Assembly (NCBI RefSeq): GCF_900115845.1
Contig: NZ_FOXX01000005.1
Coordinates: 62,001 to 126,000, forward strand
DNA length: 64,000 nucleotides
DNA from: Priestia endophytica DSM 13796
Lineage (GTDB): Bacteria; Bacillota; Bacilli; Bacillales; Bacillaceae_H
Reading direction: 5' to 3'
Shown: positions 1 through 9,344 of the stretch, piece by piece
Position numbering within the stretch: position 1 is the first letter of the stretch
Layout: every line of letters begins with the position of its first letter
Translations under genes and position numbers: made by a program
Notes under the pieces: model-generated
Databases searched by the model: none
What the model was told of the DNA's origin: nothing
What the model saw: only the letters and a program-made list of their open reading frames with translations

Positions 1-723
1 TTAGGTGACATTGATACATTCTATTACAAGCATCGCAAAGAAGATGGATTGTATGGGTTCTATGCAAATCCGCTACCTGTTAGTGAAAACCAAAAGAAAG
101 GCCTCCCGCTTGAAATGGGATTGCCACTTGATCTTATGATCACCATCGTAGAAGATACAAATGGAAATATGGAAATAGATAACAATGAAGCCTCTAAAGT
201 TATCCTCTTTGACAAAACTGATGGAGGAATTGAATCAGGATCGTTCAAAGCGAAAAAAGGAACAGGATACTTCATTGTTGCCGAAAACTACGGTGGCTCA
301 AACATTGGTGGGTACGAGATGTTGCTAAACACGTTAACAAAGAAAGATGAGGATGAGGGTTCAACTGTTAAAAATAATGTACCTTCAAAATCAATCTCTC
401 TTAAAGCAAAAGGCAAGAATGCATGGGAAGCAGCAGGATACTTAAATGCTGGAATTGATTTTGGTGATCGAGATTTCTATGCTCTTAACGTTTCGGAAAA
501 GGGCACATACAAGCTAAATATGGATGCCCCAAAAGAGATTGACGGTGTAATTAATGTTTATAATGAAAAAGGTACACTCGTAAAACAGTTAAACAACTAT
601 TATATTGGTGATAATGAAGTTGGATTCGCAGATCTTAGCAAAGGAAAATATTTTGTGGAAATTAAGGATAAGCAAATGCGTTCTAGTGCCAAGCCTTACA
701 AATTAACAATTGCAAAACAATAG
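1..723 (+). CDS. C-terminal part of a secreted/surface protein with two PPC-like beta domains (partial)
   Basis: The frame is open from base 1, so this is the last 240 residues of a longer gene whose start lies outside the window. Two similar beta-rich blocks are visible. The first (about residues 1-105) opens with GDIDTFYYK and the second (about 125-240) contains GDRDFYALNVSEKGTYKL. Both fit the bacterial pre-peptidase C-terminal (PPC) style of domain, in which an aspartate-rich 'D.DFY' strand precedes a 'G.Y.L' strand. A short charged linker (KKDEDEGSTVKNN) separates them. PPC domains usually trail secreted proteases and other exported enzymes. With SLH-protein neighbours, an exported enzyme is likely, but the catalytic part is not visible and no function should be assigned. 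Confidence 0.6.
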   Translation, partial: LGDIDTFYYKHRKEDGLYGFYANPLPVSENQKKGLPLEMGLPLDLMITIVEDTNGNMEIDNNEASKVILFDKTDGGIESGSFKAKKGTGYFIVAENYGGSNIGGYEMLLNTLTKKDEDEGSTVKNNVPSKSISLKAKGKNAWEAAGYLNAGIDFGDRDFYALNVSEKGTYKLNMDAPKEIDGVINVYNEKGTLVKQLNNYYIGDNEVGFADLSKGKYFVEIKDKQMRSSAKPYKLTIAKQ

Positions 724-736
724 ATAAGAATGATGT

Positions 737-777
737 AAGCTAGCTTTCTAGTATATAAGAAAGCTAGCTTTTTGTTT
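737..777 (+). terminator. Rho-independent terminator
   Basis: A 13-bp perfect stem (737-749 with 758-770) has an 8-nt loop and is followed by a T-rich run. It ends the partial gene upstream. Confidence 0.9.
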
Positions 778-850
778 TTCTGTGGTCTAGAATAATAAGG
801 TAATAGTAGAATATTAATCTAAAAAAGGACTAATATGTAAGGGGGAGTAA

Positions 851-3250
851 ATGATGAAAAAACTGCTGTTACCTATGTTTTTTGTTGTCAGTTTGTTTTT
901 TATTATCCACCCTTTAAATACTTCTGCACAAGTTGTGGATGAAACAAAACTAAAAACAGCTCAGTTTGATTATGAAGATTATTATCAAAATAAAGTAATG
1001 ACGTACAGGGGAGATTCTGGTGTTACTTTTATAAGCTATAGTACAAAATGGAATACGATAGAAAAACTAAAAGCGCTTGAAACAGAATTGCTTAAAAATA
1101 AGCATGGGGAAGAACTCAAGCTTTTATCAACCATTAATATTTTTTCAGACTACCCAGCTGGACAAGATGTTCTTGGACAATATTTTGCTGAATATACGTA
1201 TGGAAGTAAATCAGTCTCGCTTTCCCCACATCGAAAAATTCATCTTTATGGAGGCGATAAATATTCAACAGTAGAAAGTATTGCTTCAACTATGGCCCAT
1301 GAGTATGGACATCATTTTACGTTTTATCATCTTTTTAAAAAAGAACATTTAGTTCCTAGCAAATGGAAAGACTCTCAATATGCACAAATTCGTCATATGA
1401 CACAGTACAAGCCATTCAATCAAAACCCTGTTCCATACAAATGGGATTTATCAGAGATATTAGCTGAAGACTATGTTGAGTTATTTGGTTCCAGCAAAGC
1501 CATTGCTACCCATATGCCACTGAATAGTGAAATTCAGTCACCGTTTGAAAACAAGAGCATCCAACAATATTGGACAGACGCTATACAAGAAAAAGGATAT
1601 AAGCGAGAAGAAGCTATCCCGCTTTATTTTACAGATTATAAATCCTCCAATTTACTTAGCTTACAATTAACCGCTTTAAAACTTGGAACACATGACACTT
1701 ATCTAATGGCCCAAGATGATAAAGATAAATATTTACCAATCCTTTTAGATACTTTTAAAGGTGTGATGCAAGTACGTAAATGGTATGAAGGTGAGAAGCT
1801 TGGAAGTAAATCAAGCTGGCTTTTCTCAAGAGACCAAAATAGCGGCATAGTATTCAAACTTATTCAGCATAGTGAAAATGGTTTTAATAGGGGATCAGAG
1901 CGGTTAAAGATCAATCTTCAAAATATAGAGGAGAGTAAAACAAGCAATGCTAAGCTTATCGAACACTTAAATCTAACTAAAGAGGAAATAGAAGAGAAAA
2001 TGCTCCAAGAGGGAATAAGACAGGGCGTTCCCTACGAATTGATTACAGCAGTTGCAGCACAAAGCTCCAATTATGAACAGTTTCAAAATGAGCAGCCTAA
2101 AATAGATGAGAACGGTAGAATAGGCATTATGGGAGTAAAACTAACAGCTGAACAGGCTACAGCTCAGAATATTGATTTCGAATCCTTAAAATATAGCCCA
2201 CTTTACAATATTGAAGTTGGAGTAAGATTATTAAAAGAGCAGTTTGATGATAATACGCTGCCCTCTATGAAGAACAAAAATCAGAAAATGTTAGAACATT
2301 GGTATTTTGCCCTTATAGCATACAGGGGTTTTACAGAAGATACAAATCCGCAAAAAAAAGATAGCTTTCAGCATTCTGTATACAAATATATTGAGGATAT
2401 AGTAGATAGAGATCTAAAAGAACTCTTATATGTAGAAGCTAGCCAAGATAATGGGGTAGTTAAGTTAACAAAGAAAGTTTATCCTTTAGAAGAGGCAACA
2501 GAAGCAACAAGTTTATATACAAATAATCAAAAAGGCTATGTTTATACTGATACAGGGGTTTTATATAATCAACCAGGGGGAAAAGGGCTTACAAGTCTCC
2601 TGAAATATACTCCAGTTTTAATTAGGGAAAATGCTCTGCTGAAAGATGGTCATCTTTTTTATAAAGTTAATACATTTAACGGGCAGAACGGATATATACG
2701 AGCAGAACATATCAAAGGTGGAGATGTAACAATATTCAGTGATATTGTTCAAAATGAAGTTGTTTCAGCAGTAGCCTATCTGCAACTAAGAAGAGTTATT
2801 GAAGGTTATGGAGATGGAACATTTCATCCATATCAACCATTAAGCCGTGAACATGCAGCAAAGATGCTTGTTCAGGAACTGCAGTTAACGAAAAATCCTA
2901 CATATAAACTGAAGGCAACTGATGTTAATAAAGATAATCTCTATTACACACAACTTGCTATTTTAGAACAATATGACATCATGGGGCGGGGAGGAAAACT
3001 TCGTCCGAAAGAACCATTAACAAGAGAACAAATGGCAGCTGTTCTAGCGAGAGCTTACAGCAAAGTATATAAGAAAGCAGAACAAGAGAGAGTTTTTAAA
3101 GATGTAAAAAGAACTTCTTGGAGTTATAACGATATTAATATATTAGCAGAGAACAAAATTACAATATTAAACGAGTATTATCGCCCTTATGAAAATGTAA
3201 CAAGAGGTCAATTTGCTCTTTTTCTCCAGAGATCTGCAGCATTGAAATAA
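851..3250 (+). CDS. SLH-anchored zinc metalloprotease with a degenerate transglycosylase-like domain
   Basis: A 799-residue exported protein with a hydrophobic signal peptide (residues 1-26, ending NTSA). A zinc-protease motif HEYGHH lies at residues 150-155, and a downstream SEILAEDY (201-208) could supply the third ligand. This is followed by a helical region and a lytic-transglycosylase-like fold (about 385-520). There the usual catalytic glutamate of the 'ES.F' motif is replaced: the protein reads AVAAQSSNY (400-408). An SH3-like segment (about 560-630) and three SLH domains (about 635-799; RVIEGYGDGTFHPYQPLSRE, LRPKEPLTREQ, YRPYENVTRGQ) complete it. The SLH modules should tether it to pyruvylated cell wall polymer. 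The start has GGGGGAG at 840-846; ATG 854 is an equally possible start. Substrate unknown. The fusion order is unusual. Confidence 0.78.
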   Translation: MMKKLLLPMFFVVSLFFIIHPLNTSAQVVDETKLKTAQFDYEDYYQNKVMTYRGDSGVTFISYSTKWNTIEKLKALETELLKNKHGEELKLLSTINIFSDYPAGQDVLGQYFAEYTYGSKSVSLSPHRKIHLYGGDKYSTVESIASTMAHEYGHHFTFYHLFKKEHLVPSKWKDSQYAQIRHMTQYKPFNQNPVPYKWDLSEILAEDYVELFGSSKAIATHMPLNSEIQSPFENKSIQQYWTDAIQEKGYKREEAIPLYFTDYKSSNLLSLQLTALKLGTHDTYLMAQDDKDKYLPILLDTFKGVMQVRKWYEGEKLGSKSSWLFSRDQNSGIVFKLIQHSENGFNRGSERLKINLQNIEESKTSNAKLIEHLNLTKEEIEEKMLQEGIRQGVPYELITAVAAQSSNYEQFQNEQPKIDENGRIGIMGVKLTAEQATAQNIDFESLKYSPLYNIEVGVRLLKEQFDDNTLPSMKNKNQKMLEHWYFALIAYRGFTEDTNPQKKDSFQHSVYKYIEDIVDRDLKELLYVEASQDNGVVKLTKKVYPLEEATEATSLYTNNQKGYVYTDTGVLYNQPGGKGLTSLLKYTPVLIRENALLKDGHLFYKVNTFNGQNGYIRAEHIKGGDVTIFSDIVQNEVVSAVAYLQLRRVIEGYGDGTFHPYQPLSREHAAKMLVQELQLTKNPTYKLKATDVNKDNLYYTQLAILEQYDIMGRGGKLRPKEPLTREQMAAVLARAYSKVYKKAEQERVFKDVKRTSWSYNDINILAENKITILNEYYRPYENVTRGQFALFLQRSAALK

Positions 3251-3295
3251 AAAAGAGCTCCCTTTCTTTTAGAGAAAGGGAGCTCTTTTCTTTAC
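3251..3295. terminator. Bidirectional terminator between convergent genes
   Basis: A perfect 17-bp stem (3251-3267 with 3273-3289), with A-run on the left and T-run on the right. It serves both the metalloprotease gene (plus) and the NlpC/P60 gene (minus). Confidence 0.92.
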
Positions 3296-3301
3296 ATATT
3301 A

Positions 3302-4300
3302 TTATCGGCTTACAGCACGATTTACGAATGCTGCCATTTGAGCACGTGTAACAGGCTCATTCGGTTTAAATGTTCCATCATCATATCCCGTTGTAATACC
3401 CGCAGCAGCAAGAGCGGAAATATCTGCAGCAGCCCAATTGTCTTTAGGCACGTCTTTAAATGTATAAGAAGAGTTAGCTTTTAAATCAAAAGCATCTGTT
3501 AATACAGCTGCCATTTGAGCACGTGTTAAAGCTTTGTCAGGCATGAAGTAACCGTTGTTCCCTTCAAAAATTCCAGCAGATTTTACTGCATTTACAGCTC
3601 CAACAGACCAAGCTGATGATGTTACATCTTTAAAAGGCTGTTTGCGGTTTGTCATTTTTAAGTCAAGTGTATTAGCAAGAATTGTTGCTGTTTGTGCACG
3701 AGAAATACTTTCGTTCGGACGGTAGTAGTTATTTGAATACCCTATTACAATGTCTTTATTTGCTAGTGCATTTACATCTTTAGCTACCCAGCTGTTTTGA
3801 GTATCGCGGAAGTTGCCTTTTGCGTTTCCAGTTGAGAAAATACGTTTTGCTCCAACATAGCGAGAACCCCAATAGTATGGATCGTTAACTTTTGCAATAC
3901 TTACACCTTTTGAGCTTGCAGCGTTGATAAATTCATTATTTCCAACGTAGATTCCAACATGTGAAACCCCTCTGCCAGATGTGTTGAAGAAAACAAGATC
4001 GCCAACACGTAGATTGCTTTTTGAAACAGCTGTACCTTGTCCATACATTTGAGCAGCTGTTCTAGGAAGGGAAATACCCACTTCACTGTACACTTGGCGT
4101 ACATACCCAGAGCAATCAAATCCAGAAGCCGTTGTTCCCCCATAACGATAAGGAACACCCATATACTTATAAGCAGCAGGCAATAACTTATCATAGTTTG
4201 TGAGATTAGCCGCTTTGGCTGATGAAGATGGTTCTAGCAGTAGACTCGATAATAGTAACGCAAAGCATGAAATCAACGTCAGTGTGACTCGTCTAATCAT
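3302..4300 (-). CDS. NlpC/P60 peptidoglycan endopeptidase with three C-terminal SLH domains
   Basis: A 332-residue exported enzyme. The signal peptide spans about 1-31 (ends SSAKAA). The NlpC/P60 domain (about 35-155) carries the expected cysteine in DCSG (C63), histidine in SHVGIYVG (H114) and a polar third residue at N126. The family cleaves the D-gamma-glutamyl to diaminopimelate bond in stem peptides. Three SLH domains follow (about 160-332; VIGYSNNYYRPNESISRAQ, GYFMPDKALTRAQ, GYDDGTFKPNEPVTRAQ), so it should work while bound to the wall. The start ATG has GGAGGATAC just upstream. It is divergent from the S-layer gene across a 701-bp region and convergent with the metalloprotease. Wall turnover under the S-layer is the inferred role. 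Confidence 0.9.
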   Translation of the reverse strand: MIRRVTLTLISCFALLLSSLLLEPSSSAKAANLTNYDKLLPAAYKYMGVPYRYGGTTASGFDCSGYVRQVYSEVGISLPRTAAQMYGQGTAVSKSNLRVGDLVFFNTSGRGVSHVGIYVGNNEFINAASSKGVSIAKVNDPYYWGSRYVGAKRIFSTGNAKGNFRDTQNSWVAKDVNALANKDIVIGYSNNYYRPNESISRAQTATILANTLDLKMTNRKQPFKDVTSSAWSVGAVNAVKSAGIFEGNNGYFMPDKALTRAQMAAVLTDAFDLKANSSYTFKDVPKDNWAAADISALAAAGITTGYDDGTFKPNEPVTRAQMAAFVNRAVSR

Positions 4301-4864
4301 ATGTATCCTCCAAATTATCCTAAATTTTCTATGTTAAAATTTCATTATTCTACCTTTTTCAACAGATGATAACAGTTTATCATAGAAAAACAGGCTTCTA
4401 TTTTACAGTTATGTAACAAAAGAACTACAGTTTGTTATAATGAAGTTGGTAATTTTACAATAGTGGAAGAAAGATAGGGAAAAAGAAATGTATTAGTAAT
4501 GTAAAAATTTTGAATAATTAGAATAATAAATTCTGTTTTTCCTATTTAGACCTCTTATATTACAATATTGTTACAGTATGATTTAGGTATTTAGAAATTC
4601 CAAACTAATTTATAAAATCTTAAAAAAAGTTAATATTTTCTTTATGATTATTTTTTATTGTTTGAATTTGGGTCTTTATTCTCTATTAGAAATAGTTTGA
4701 AACAGGAGATAAAGACCTAAAAAAATACAAAGTTATGTAAAAACTATTGAAACTTATAGGAAATATTGTAGAATTATAGGTGGGGTTTTCCCTAATATAG
4801 TTATTTTAGTTAATTTTCATAGATTATCCATATAAATCTCTATTTTTTACATTAATTAAAAATA
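4301..4864. other. Long AT-rich upstream region of the S-layer gene
   Basis: The first 560 bases of a 701-base gap between the divergent NlpC/P60 and S-layer genes. No coding potential is seen. It holds an inverted repeat ATGATAA-CAGT-TTATCAT at 4366-4383. A possible plus-strand extended -10 (TG-T-TATAAT, 4433-4441) is preceded by a poor -35 (GTAACA, 4413-4418). Long promoter regions with several starts are common for S-layer genes. Confidence 0.4.
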
Positions 4865-4893
4865 TTGACATAAAATCTATGAAAACCTATACT
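4865..4893 (+). promoter_or_regulatory. Strong sigma-A promoter of the S-layer gene
   Basis: TTGACA (4865-4870), a 17-bp spacer and TATACT (4888-4893) form a near-consensus promoter. Transcription should start near 4900, giving a leader of about 100 nt before the ATG at 5002. Confidence 0.85.
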
Positions 4894-4914
4894 AATATCT
4901 GTAATTGTTTAGTA

Positions 4915-4960
4915 ACTAATGTTAAGAGATATACATATATAACAAACTCTTGATATTAGT
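4915..4960 (+). promoter_or_regulatory. 5' leader hairpin of the S-layer mRNA
   Basis: Bases 4915-4928 can pair with 4947-4960 over 14 consecutive positions, including two G-U wobbles, around an 18-nt loop. The hairpin lies about 15 nt from the predicted transcript start and leaves the AAGGAGGA ribosome site (4985-4992) free. Such 5' stems stabilise abundant mRNAs in Bacillus; the role here is inferred. Confidence 0.5.
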
Positions 4961-5001
4961 CTTATTTTACTAGAACACAATTTTAAGGAGGAAATAACTC
5001 A

Positions 5002-7686
5002 ATGGCTTACCAACCAAAATCTTATCGTAAATTCCTAGTAGGTACTGTTTCTGCTGCTGTAGTAGCAAGCGCAATCGTTCCTGCTGCAAGTGCTGCATCT
5101 TTCTCTGATGTAACAAAGGAAACAGTTAAAGATCACTACCAAAACATTGCAACTGCATCTGAAAAAGGATACATCAAAGGCTATGGCGATGGAACTTTCA
5201 AACCTTACAACACAATCACTCGTGGACAAGTTGTTAAAATCCTTGCTCGTACACTAGGAGACGATGTAGACACTTCTAAAACTGAGAACTTCTCAGATGT
5301 ACCAAGCAACTATTCTGATAAAGAGCTAGTAGAAGCTTCTTTAAAAGTACGTGCAGCTGGCGTTTTCACTGGTAACGGTGGAAAACTTCTTCCCGATCAA
5401 AACATTACACGTCAACAAATGGCAAAAGTACTTGTTAATGGCTTAGGCTTAGAAGCTCTTGTTGATAGCGATGATACTTCTAAAGTAAAAGACCTTGACA
5501 AAGCATACAGCGAGTATCGTGAAGATATCCAAACTCTTTCTAAATTAGGTGTAACTGATGTTGAAACATTCAACCCAGAAACAAACCTAACTCGTGCTCA
5601 ATTTGCTTCATTCATCGTTCGTGCTTACGAAGTTAAAGAATCAAGAACTGCTAAACCAAGCGTTCAAGATGTAACAGCAGTTAACGGAAAAGTAACTGTT
5701 GAGTTCAACAAAGCGCCTGAAACAGCCCCAACTGCTAACGATTTCACAATCACTAAATCTGTAAACGGTGGTACAGCAACTTCTGTAGCTCCAACAGATT
5801 TCAAATATGATGCTAGCTCTAAAACAGCTACGTTTGGCGTAGAAAAAGTAGAAGCAGCCACTGCTAAGCAAACTGTTTCTTATTCTGTAGCTTACAAAGA
5901 AACTGATGCTAAATCTGGAAGCTTCACTGTTGACGCTCTTCCAGCAGCTTCTATTCTTTCTGTAGGTGCGGCAGGAAACCAAGCAACAGTAATTTTTAAC
6001 AGCCCTGTTGATACTGCAACAGCTCAAAACGTTATTAATTACACTTATGACAACGATCGTAACAGCACTACAAATGTACCTGTTCATCCAACAAGTGCAT
6101 CTGTAAACACTGAAGCAGTAGGTCCTTATGCAGCTGGTCAAGTTGTAACATTAACTTTTAACAACGGTGCTCTATCAACTGAAGATAAAGGTTCTCTAAA
6201 CATCCAGAATGTTAAATCTGACAAAGGAATTGTTATCGCTTCTAAAACAGTTAACGTAACTCCTGTAGCTGATGGTGCAAAACCAGAAGCAAGTGCTACA
6301 CTTACTAACGGTGCTCAAACTTCTACAAAAGTATCAGCTAATGCAGGAACTACTGTAAAATTAAATGTTAAAGCAAAAGATGATGCTAGCAATATCGTTG
6401 CAGCTCGTTACCGTATCCAAAATCCAGATAACACGTTCACAAGCTGGACAAACCTAGAAGCAGAAGATGGTGCTTTTGATGAAACTTCAGAAACAGCTGT
6501 AGGTTCAATCAATACTACTGGTTTTGCTGGTGGAGATTACAAAGTATACATTCAAACTGTAGATGCAGCTGGAAAAGTTAGTGATTCTGAAGTAGCAGCT
6601 ACTCTAGAAATCACTAAGAAAGATATTACAGCTCCAGTAACTGTAAACAGTGAAGCAACTTACAAATCTGCAACTCGCACTGTAGAAGTTAAAGGTTCAG
6701 TAACAGATGCAGATAGCGATGTTAAGAACGTACAATATCGCGTATCTACTTACAATGCATCAACAAATGCTTATACAACTTCTACTGAGTGGACAAACGC
6801 AACAGCAACAGATGGTTCATTCAACGAAAAACAAGAAGATTACAAATTTGCAACACCACAACTTAATGCATCGACAACTTACCTAATTGAAGTAAGAAGC
6901 GAAGATGCAGCTGGTAACACTAGCAAAGCTCAAAACGTTACTGTAAGTGGTGTAGAAACAGCTGGCGGTAATGCAAAAGAAGGAACTTTCAAGACTCCAG
7001 CAAACTCTGGCGACACAACGATCCCAGGTGAAAGCACACCAAAATCCAACGTTGGAGAAGTTACAAACAAGAAAGACGTTAAGATTACAGGTGTAGCTAA
7101 TGACAATGTTGAAGTAGCTAGCATTGAGTACGCAGTATACCGTGATGCAGACAAAGACGGAAGCTATGAAACTCAAGTTCAAGCTTACGGAAAAACGGGT
7201 GTTACAATTAATGACGGAAGCATCAACTCAGATTCAGAAGCTTACACAATCAACTACGATTTACCATCAGTTGACGGTAAATACCGCATCCTAGTTCGTA
7301 CAACTGATACTTCTGGTAATGAAAGAGTTGAAAATGTAGATACAGTTCTTGATACAGTATCACCTACTGTAACAATTGCTGCTGATACAGAAACATCAGG
7401 TAAAAACGACTTTATCGTTACTTTCAGTGAAGATGTTCAAGCTGGAACAGAAGAAGCAGCTAACGAAGTAGCTTCTAAGTTCGCTCTTGATAAAGACAAC
7501 TACACTGTAAACCAAGGTGGTCAAGTAGTTCAAAACGCTGCAGCTTCTGTTACTAAAGTATCTGAAAAACAATTCAAAGTTACTTTTGCTCAAGCTCCAA
7601 CAGACGCTCAAACAATCAGCATCACATCTGTACAAGATTTTGCTGGTAACGCAATCAAAGCAACTAGCGTAAACGTTCCTAAATAA
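5002..7686 (+). CDS. Major S-layer protein, three N-terminal SLH domains plus Ig-like repeats
   Basis: An 894-residue protein with the layout of Bacillus Sap/EA1-type S-layer proteins. The signal peptide is residues 1-31 (cut after PAASA). Three SLH domains span about 32-210 (YIKGYGDGTFKPYNTITRGQ, KLLPDQNITRQQMAKVLVNG, FNPETNLTRAQFASF). Tandem beta-sandwich, Ig-like domains then run to the C-terminus; recurrent 'VDAAGKVSDSE', 'EDAAGNTSK' and 'TDTSGNERV' phrases mark repeats. The last domain has the 'FIVTFSEDV' strand typical of Big/SLP assembly domains. It has no cysteine. Codon use is strongly optimised (GTA, GCT, AAC, CGT), as for a very abundant protein, and the ribosome site AAGGAGGA is ideal. 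SLH domains bind the pyruvylated polymer made by csaB at 24.9 kb. It probably forms the outer lattice. Confidence 0.93.
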   Translation: MAYQPKSYRKFLVGTVSAAVVASAIVPAASAASFSDVTKETVKDHYQNIATASEKGYIKGYGDGTFKPYNTITRGQVVKILARTLGDDVDTSKTENFSDVPSNYSDKELVEASLKVRAAGVFTGNGGKLLPDQNITRQQMAKVLVNGLGLEALVDSDDTSKVKDLDKAYSEYREDIQTLSKLGVTDVETFNPETNLTRAQFASFIVRAYEVKESRTAKPSVQDVTAVNGKVTVEFNKAPETAPTANDFTITKSVNGGTATSVAPTDFKYDASSKTATFGVEKVEAATAKQTVSYSVAYKETDAKSGSFTVDALPAASILSVGAAGNQATVIFNSPVDTATAQNVINYTYDNDRNSTTNVPVHPTSASVNTEAVGPYAAGQVVTLTFNNGALSTEDKGSLNIQNVKSDKGIVIASKTVNVTPVADGAKPEASATLTNGAQTSTKVSANAGTTVKLNVKAKDDASNIVAARYRIQNPDNTFTSWTNLEAEDGAFDETSETAVGSINTTGFAGGDYKVYIQTVDAAGKVSDSEVAATLEITKKDITAPVTVNSEATYKSATRTVEVKGSVTDADSDVKNVQYRVSTYNASTNAYTTSTEWTNATATDGSFNEKQEDYKFATPQLNASTTYLIEVRSEDAAGNTSKAQNVTVSGVETAGGNAKEGTFKTPANSGDTTIPGESTPKSNVGEVTNKKDVKITGVANDNVEVASIEYAVYRDADKDGSYETQVQAYGKTGVTINDGSINSDSEAYTINYDLPSVDGKYRILVRTTDTSGNERVENVDTVLDTVSPTVTIAADTETSGKNDFIVTFSEDVQAGTEEAANEVASKFALDKDNYTVNQGGQVVQNAAASVTKVSEKQFKVTFAQAPTDAQTISITSVQDFAGNAIKATSVNVPK

Positions 7687-7700
7687 TAGGAGCTAATCAA

Positions 7701-7737
7701 AAAAGCCAACCACATCTGTGGTTGGCTTTTTTTATAT
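7701..7737 (+). terminator. Terminator of the S-layer gene
   Basis: A 14-bp stem (7701-7714 with 7717-7730), with an inner pair probably opened to form the loop, followed by a T-run. Confidence 0.93.
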
Positions 7738-7779
7738 AAATAAGTGCGCTCTTAATTCTGTTTATATTCCAAAATAAGG

Positions 7780-7785
7780 TATAAT
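7780..7785 (+). promoter_or_regulatory. Possible promoter -10 element before the first GT-C gene
   Basis: A TATAAT hexamer lies about 50 bases before the start codon. The -35 position (7757-7762, TCTGTT) is poor, as in the two promoters at 9369 and 11005 in the same cluster. Confidence 0.35.
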
Positions 7786-7833
7786 TTACATTAAGAAGTT
7801 AATTATTTATAACAAAAGAACTAGAGGATGAAG

Positions 7834-9306
7834 GTGAAGGCAGCATTGGTTAATGGATTAAATAAGGGATTACATAAGCTTTTGATGATAATAACACTTT
7901 CTTTTTTTGGACTTATGTTTTATTTTTCGTGGAGAACGGAACAACAATATATTAAGGAACAATTGAGATTCTCAAATTTAGGTGCCTTTGCTCTTGTATT
8001 GTTTCTTCTTATTATATTAGGAGCACTGCTATTTTCACTAAGTTACTATATTAGGAAGCTAAAGAGTCGTACTTTTTTATTTTTGCTTATATTCGTAGCT
8101 TTTTCAGTGCGTCTTATATGGATCTTAACTATCAATACACCACCAGCAACAGACTTTAGAGCTATGTATCATGGCGCAGTGGGAATTCTTTATGGTGATT
8201 GGGCACCGATTCAGCGGGAATATTTCTATTCTTGGCCATATCAACTTGGTTTTACAGCATATGAATCATTTTTGCTTTCCCTGTTTGGTGAAGAAACATT
8301 TAGTATCAAGTTTTTAAATGTGTTATATGGAGTGGGCACAGTTTTCTTTACTTATAAGATTGCTTCACTTCTACTTAATGAATTTGCAGGGAGAATAGCG
8401 GGGATCTTTTATACGTTTTACATTCCAGCTATTGTAATGACCTCTGTTTTAACAAATCAGTATATCGCCATCTTTTTCTTTTACTGGGCTTTCTATCTTC
8501 TCCTTAAGAACGGCATTAATTATAAATGGAACTGGATCTTTATTGGTATTTTATTAGCTTTAGGGGATATCATGAGGCCGCTTGGAGCATTTATTTTACT
8601 TGCTGTTTCTTGCTACATGTTTTTAGCTTTTCTCAAGAAAGGTAGAATACATAAAGGAAGAGTAGTAAAAAAGCTTATTGGAATATTTGCGGTATTTTAC
8701 TTTGTTCACTACCTTGTGAGTGCCTCTTTCATTGCATGGGGAATTACAGAATATCCGCTTTCTAATCGCAATCCACTCTGGAAATTTGTTCTTGGGTTTA
8801 ATCACGAAACAGGAGGTCAATATTCAGTAGACGACGCAGAATATGTTGCTCGCTATCCATTGGGTACAGAGCGTAATGGAGTGGAACAGGAGCTTATTAA
8901 AGAGCGCTTAGAAGATAAGAGTGAGGTGGTTGCTTTACTTTGGAAGAAGTTTAACAACATGTGGGGAATACGAGATGAGTCTATTTTCTGGAGCATGGGA
9001 CATCAAAAGGAATCTGCTCAAGACATTCATAAAGTGCTTTATGCCTCAGAACGAATGATGTTTCTTCTTTTACTCTTTGGAGGGATAGCCTATTTATTCC
9101 TTTCTTTTCGAGTAGAGATAGACAAAAAGGAAGCTTTTTTCCTTATTCTTATTCTTGGCTATGTTCTTGTTCATCTTCTCGTCGAAGTCCAAACTAAGTA
9201 TCGTTTTTTTATCAACCCAGCACTAGCTATTATCGCTTCATTAGGCTTCGTTACACTCTTTTGTCATACTAAATTACTAAGTGATAGAGAGAGGAAAGAA
9301 GGATAA
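7834..9306 (+). CDS. GT-C membrane glycosyltransferase (GT39/ArnT-like), copy 1
   Basis: An integral membrane protein of about 490 residues with roughly ten or more hydrophobic segments. An acidic 'PATDFRAMY' motif in the first extracytoplasmic loop resembles the D-containing loop of GT-C enzymes, which take a sugar from a lipid-phosphate carrier outside the membrane. It is a clear paralogue of the protein at 11131: both share LTNQYIAI, GDIMRPLGAFIL, YPLSNRNP and WKFVLGFNHET. GTG 7834 is preferred because AGAGGA lies 5 bases upstream; ATG 7828 has no spaced ribosome site. With the GT2 and GtrA genes downstream it fits a three-component glycosylation system. The likely target is the S-layer or a wall polymer, by position only. 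Confidence 0.75.
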   Translation: MKAALVNGLNKGLHKLLMIITLSFFGLMFYFSWRTEQQYIKEQLRFSNLGAFALVLFLLIILGALLFSLSYYIRKLKSRTFLFLLIFVAFSVRLIWILTINTPPATDFRAMYHGAVGILYGDWAPIQREYFYSWPYQLGFTAYESFLLSLFGEETFSIKFLNVLYGVGTVFFTYKIASLLLNEFAGRIAGIFYTFYIPAIVMTSVLTNQYIAIFFFYWAFYLLLKNGINYKWNWIFIGILLALGDIMRPLGAFILLAVSCYMFLAFLKKGRIHKGRVVKKLIGIFAVFYFVHYLVSASFIAWGITEYPLSNRNPLWKFVLGFNHETGGQYSVDDAEYVARYPLGTERNGVEQELIKERLEDKSEVVALLWKKFNNMWGIRDESIFWSMGHQKESAQDIHKVLYASERMMFLLLLFGGIAYLFLSFRVEIDKKEAFFLILILGYVLVHLLVEVQTKYRFFINPALAIIASLGFVTLFCHTKLLSDRERKEG

Positions 9307-9344
9307 GAAGCAATCTTAAACTATGAATGACTTTCACTGTCTTA

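Noticed and set aside
5641-6141. 166-codon open frame antisense to the S-layer gene, and similar antisense frames at 6883-7182 and 7396-7635
   Set aside because: They are mirror frames caused by the biased codons of the S-layer gene. The products are rich in Cys, Ser, Tyr and Phe with no ribosome site.
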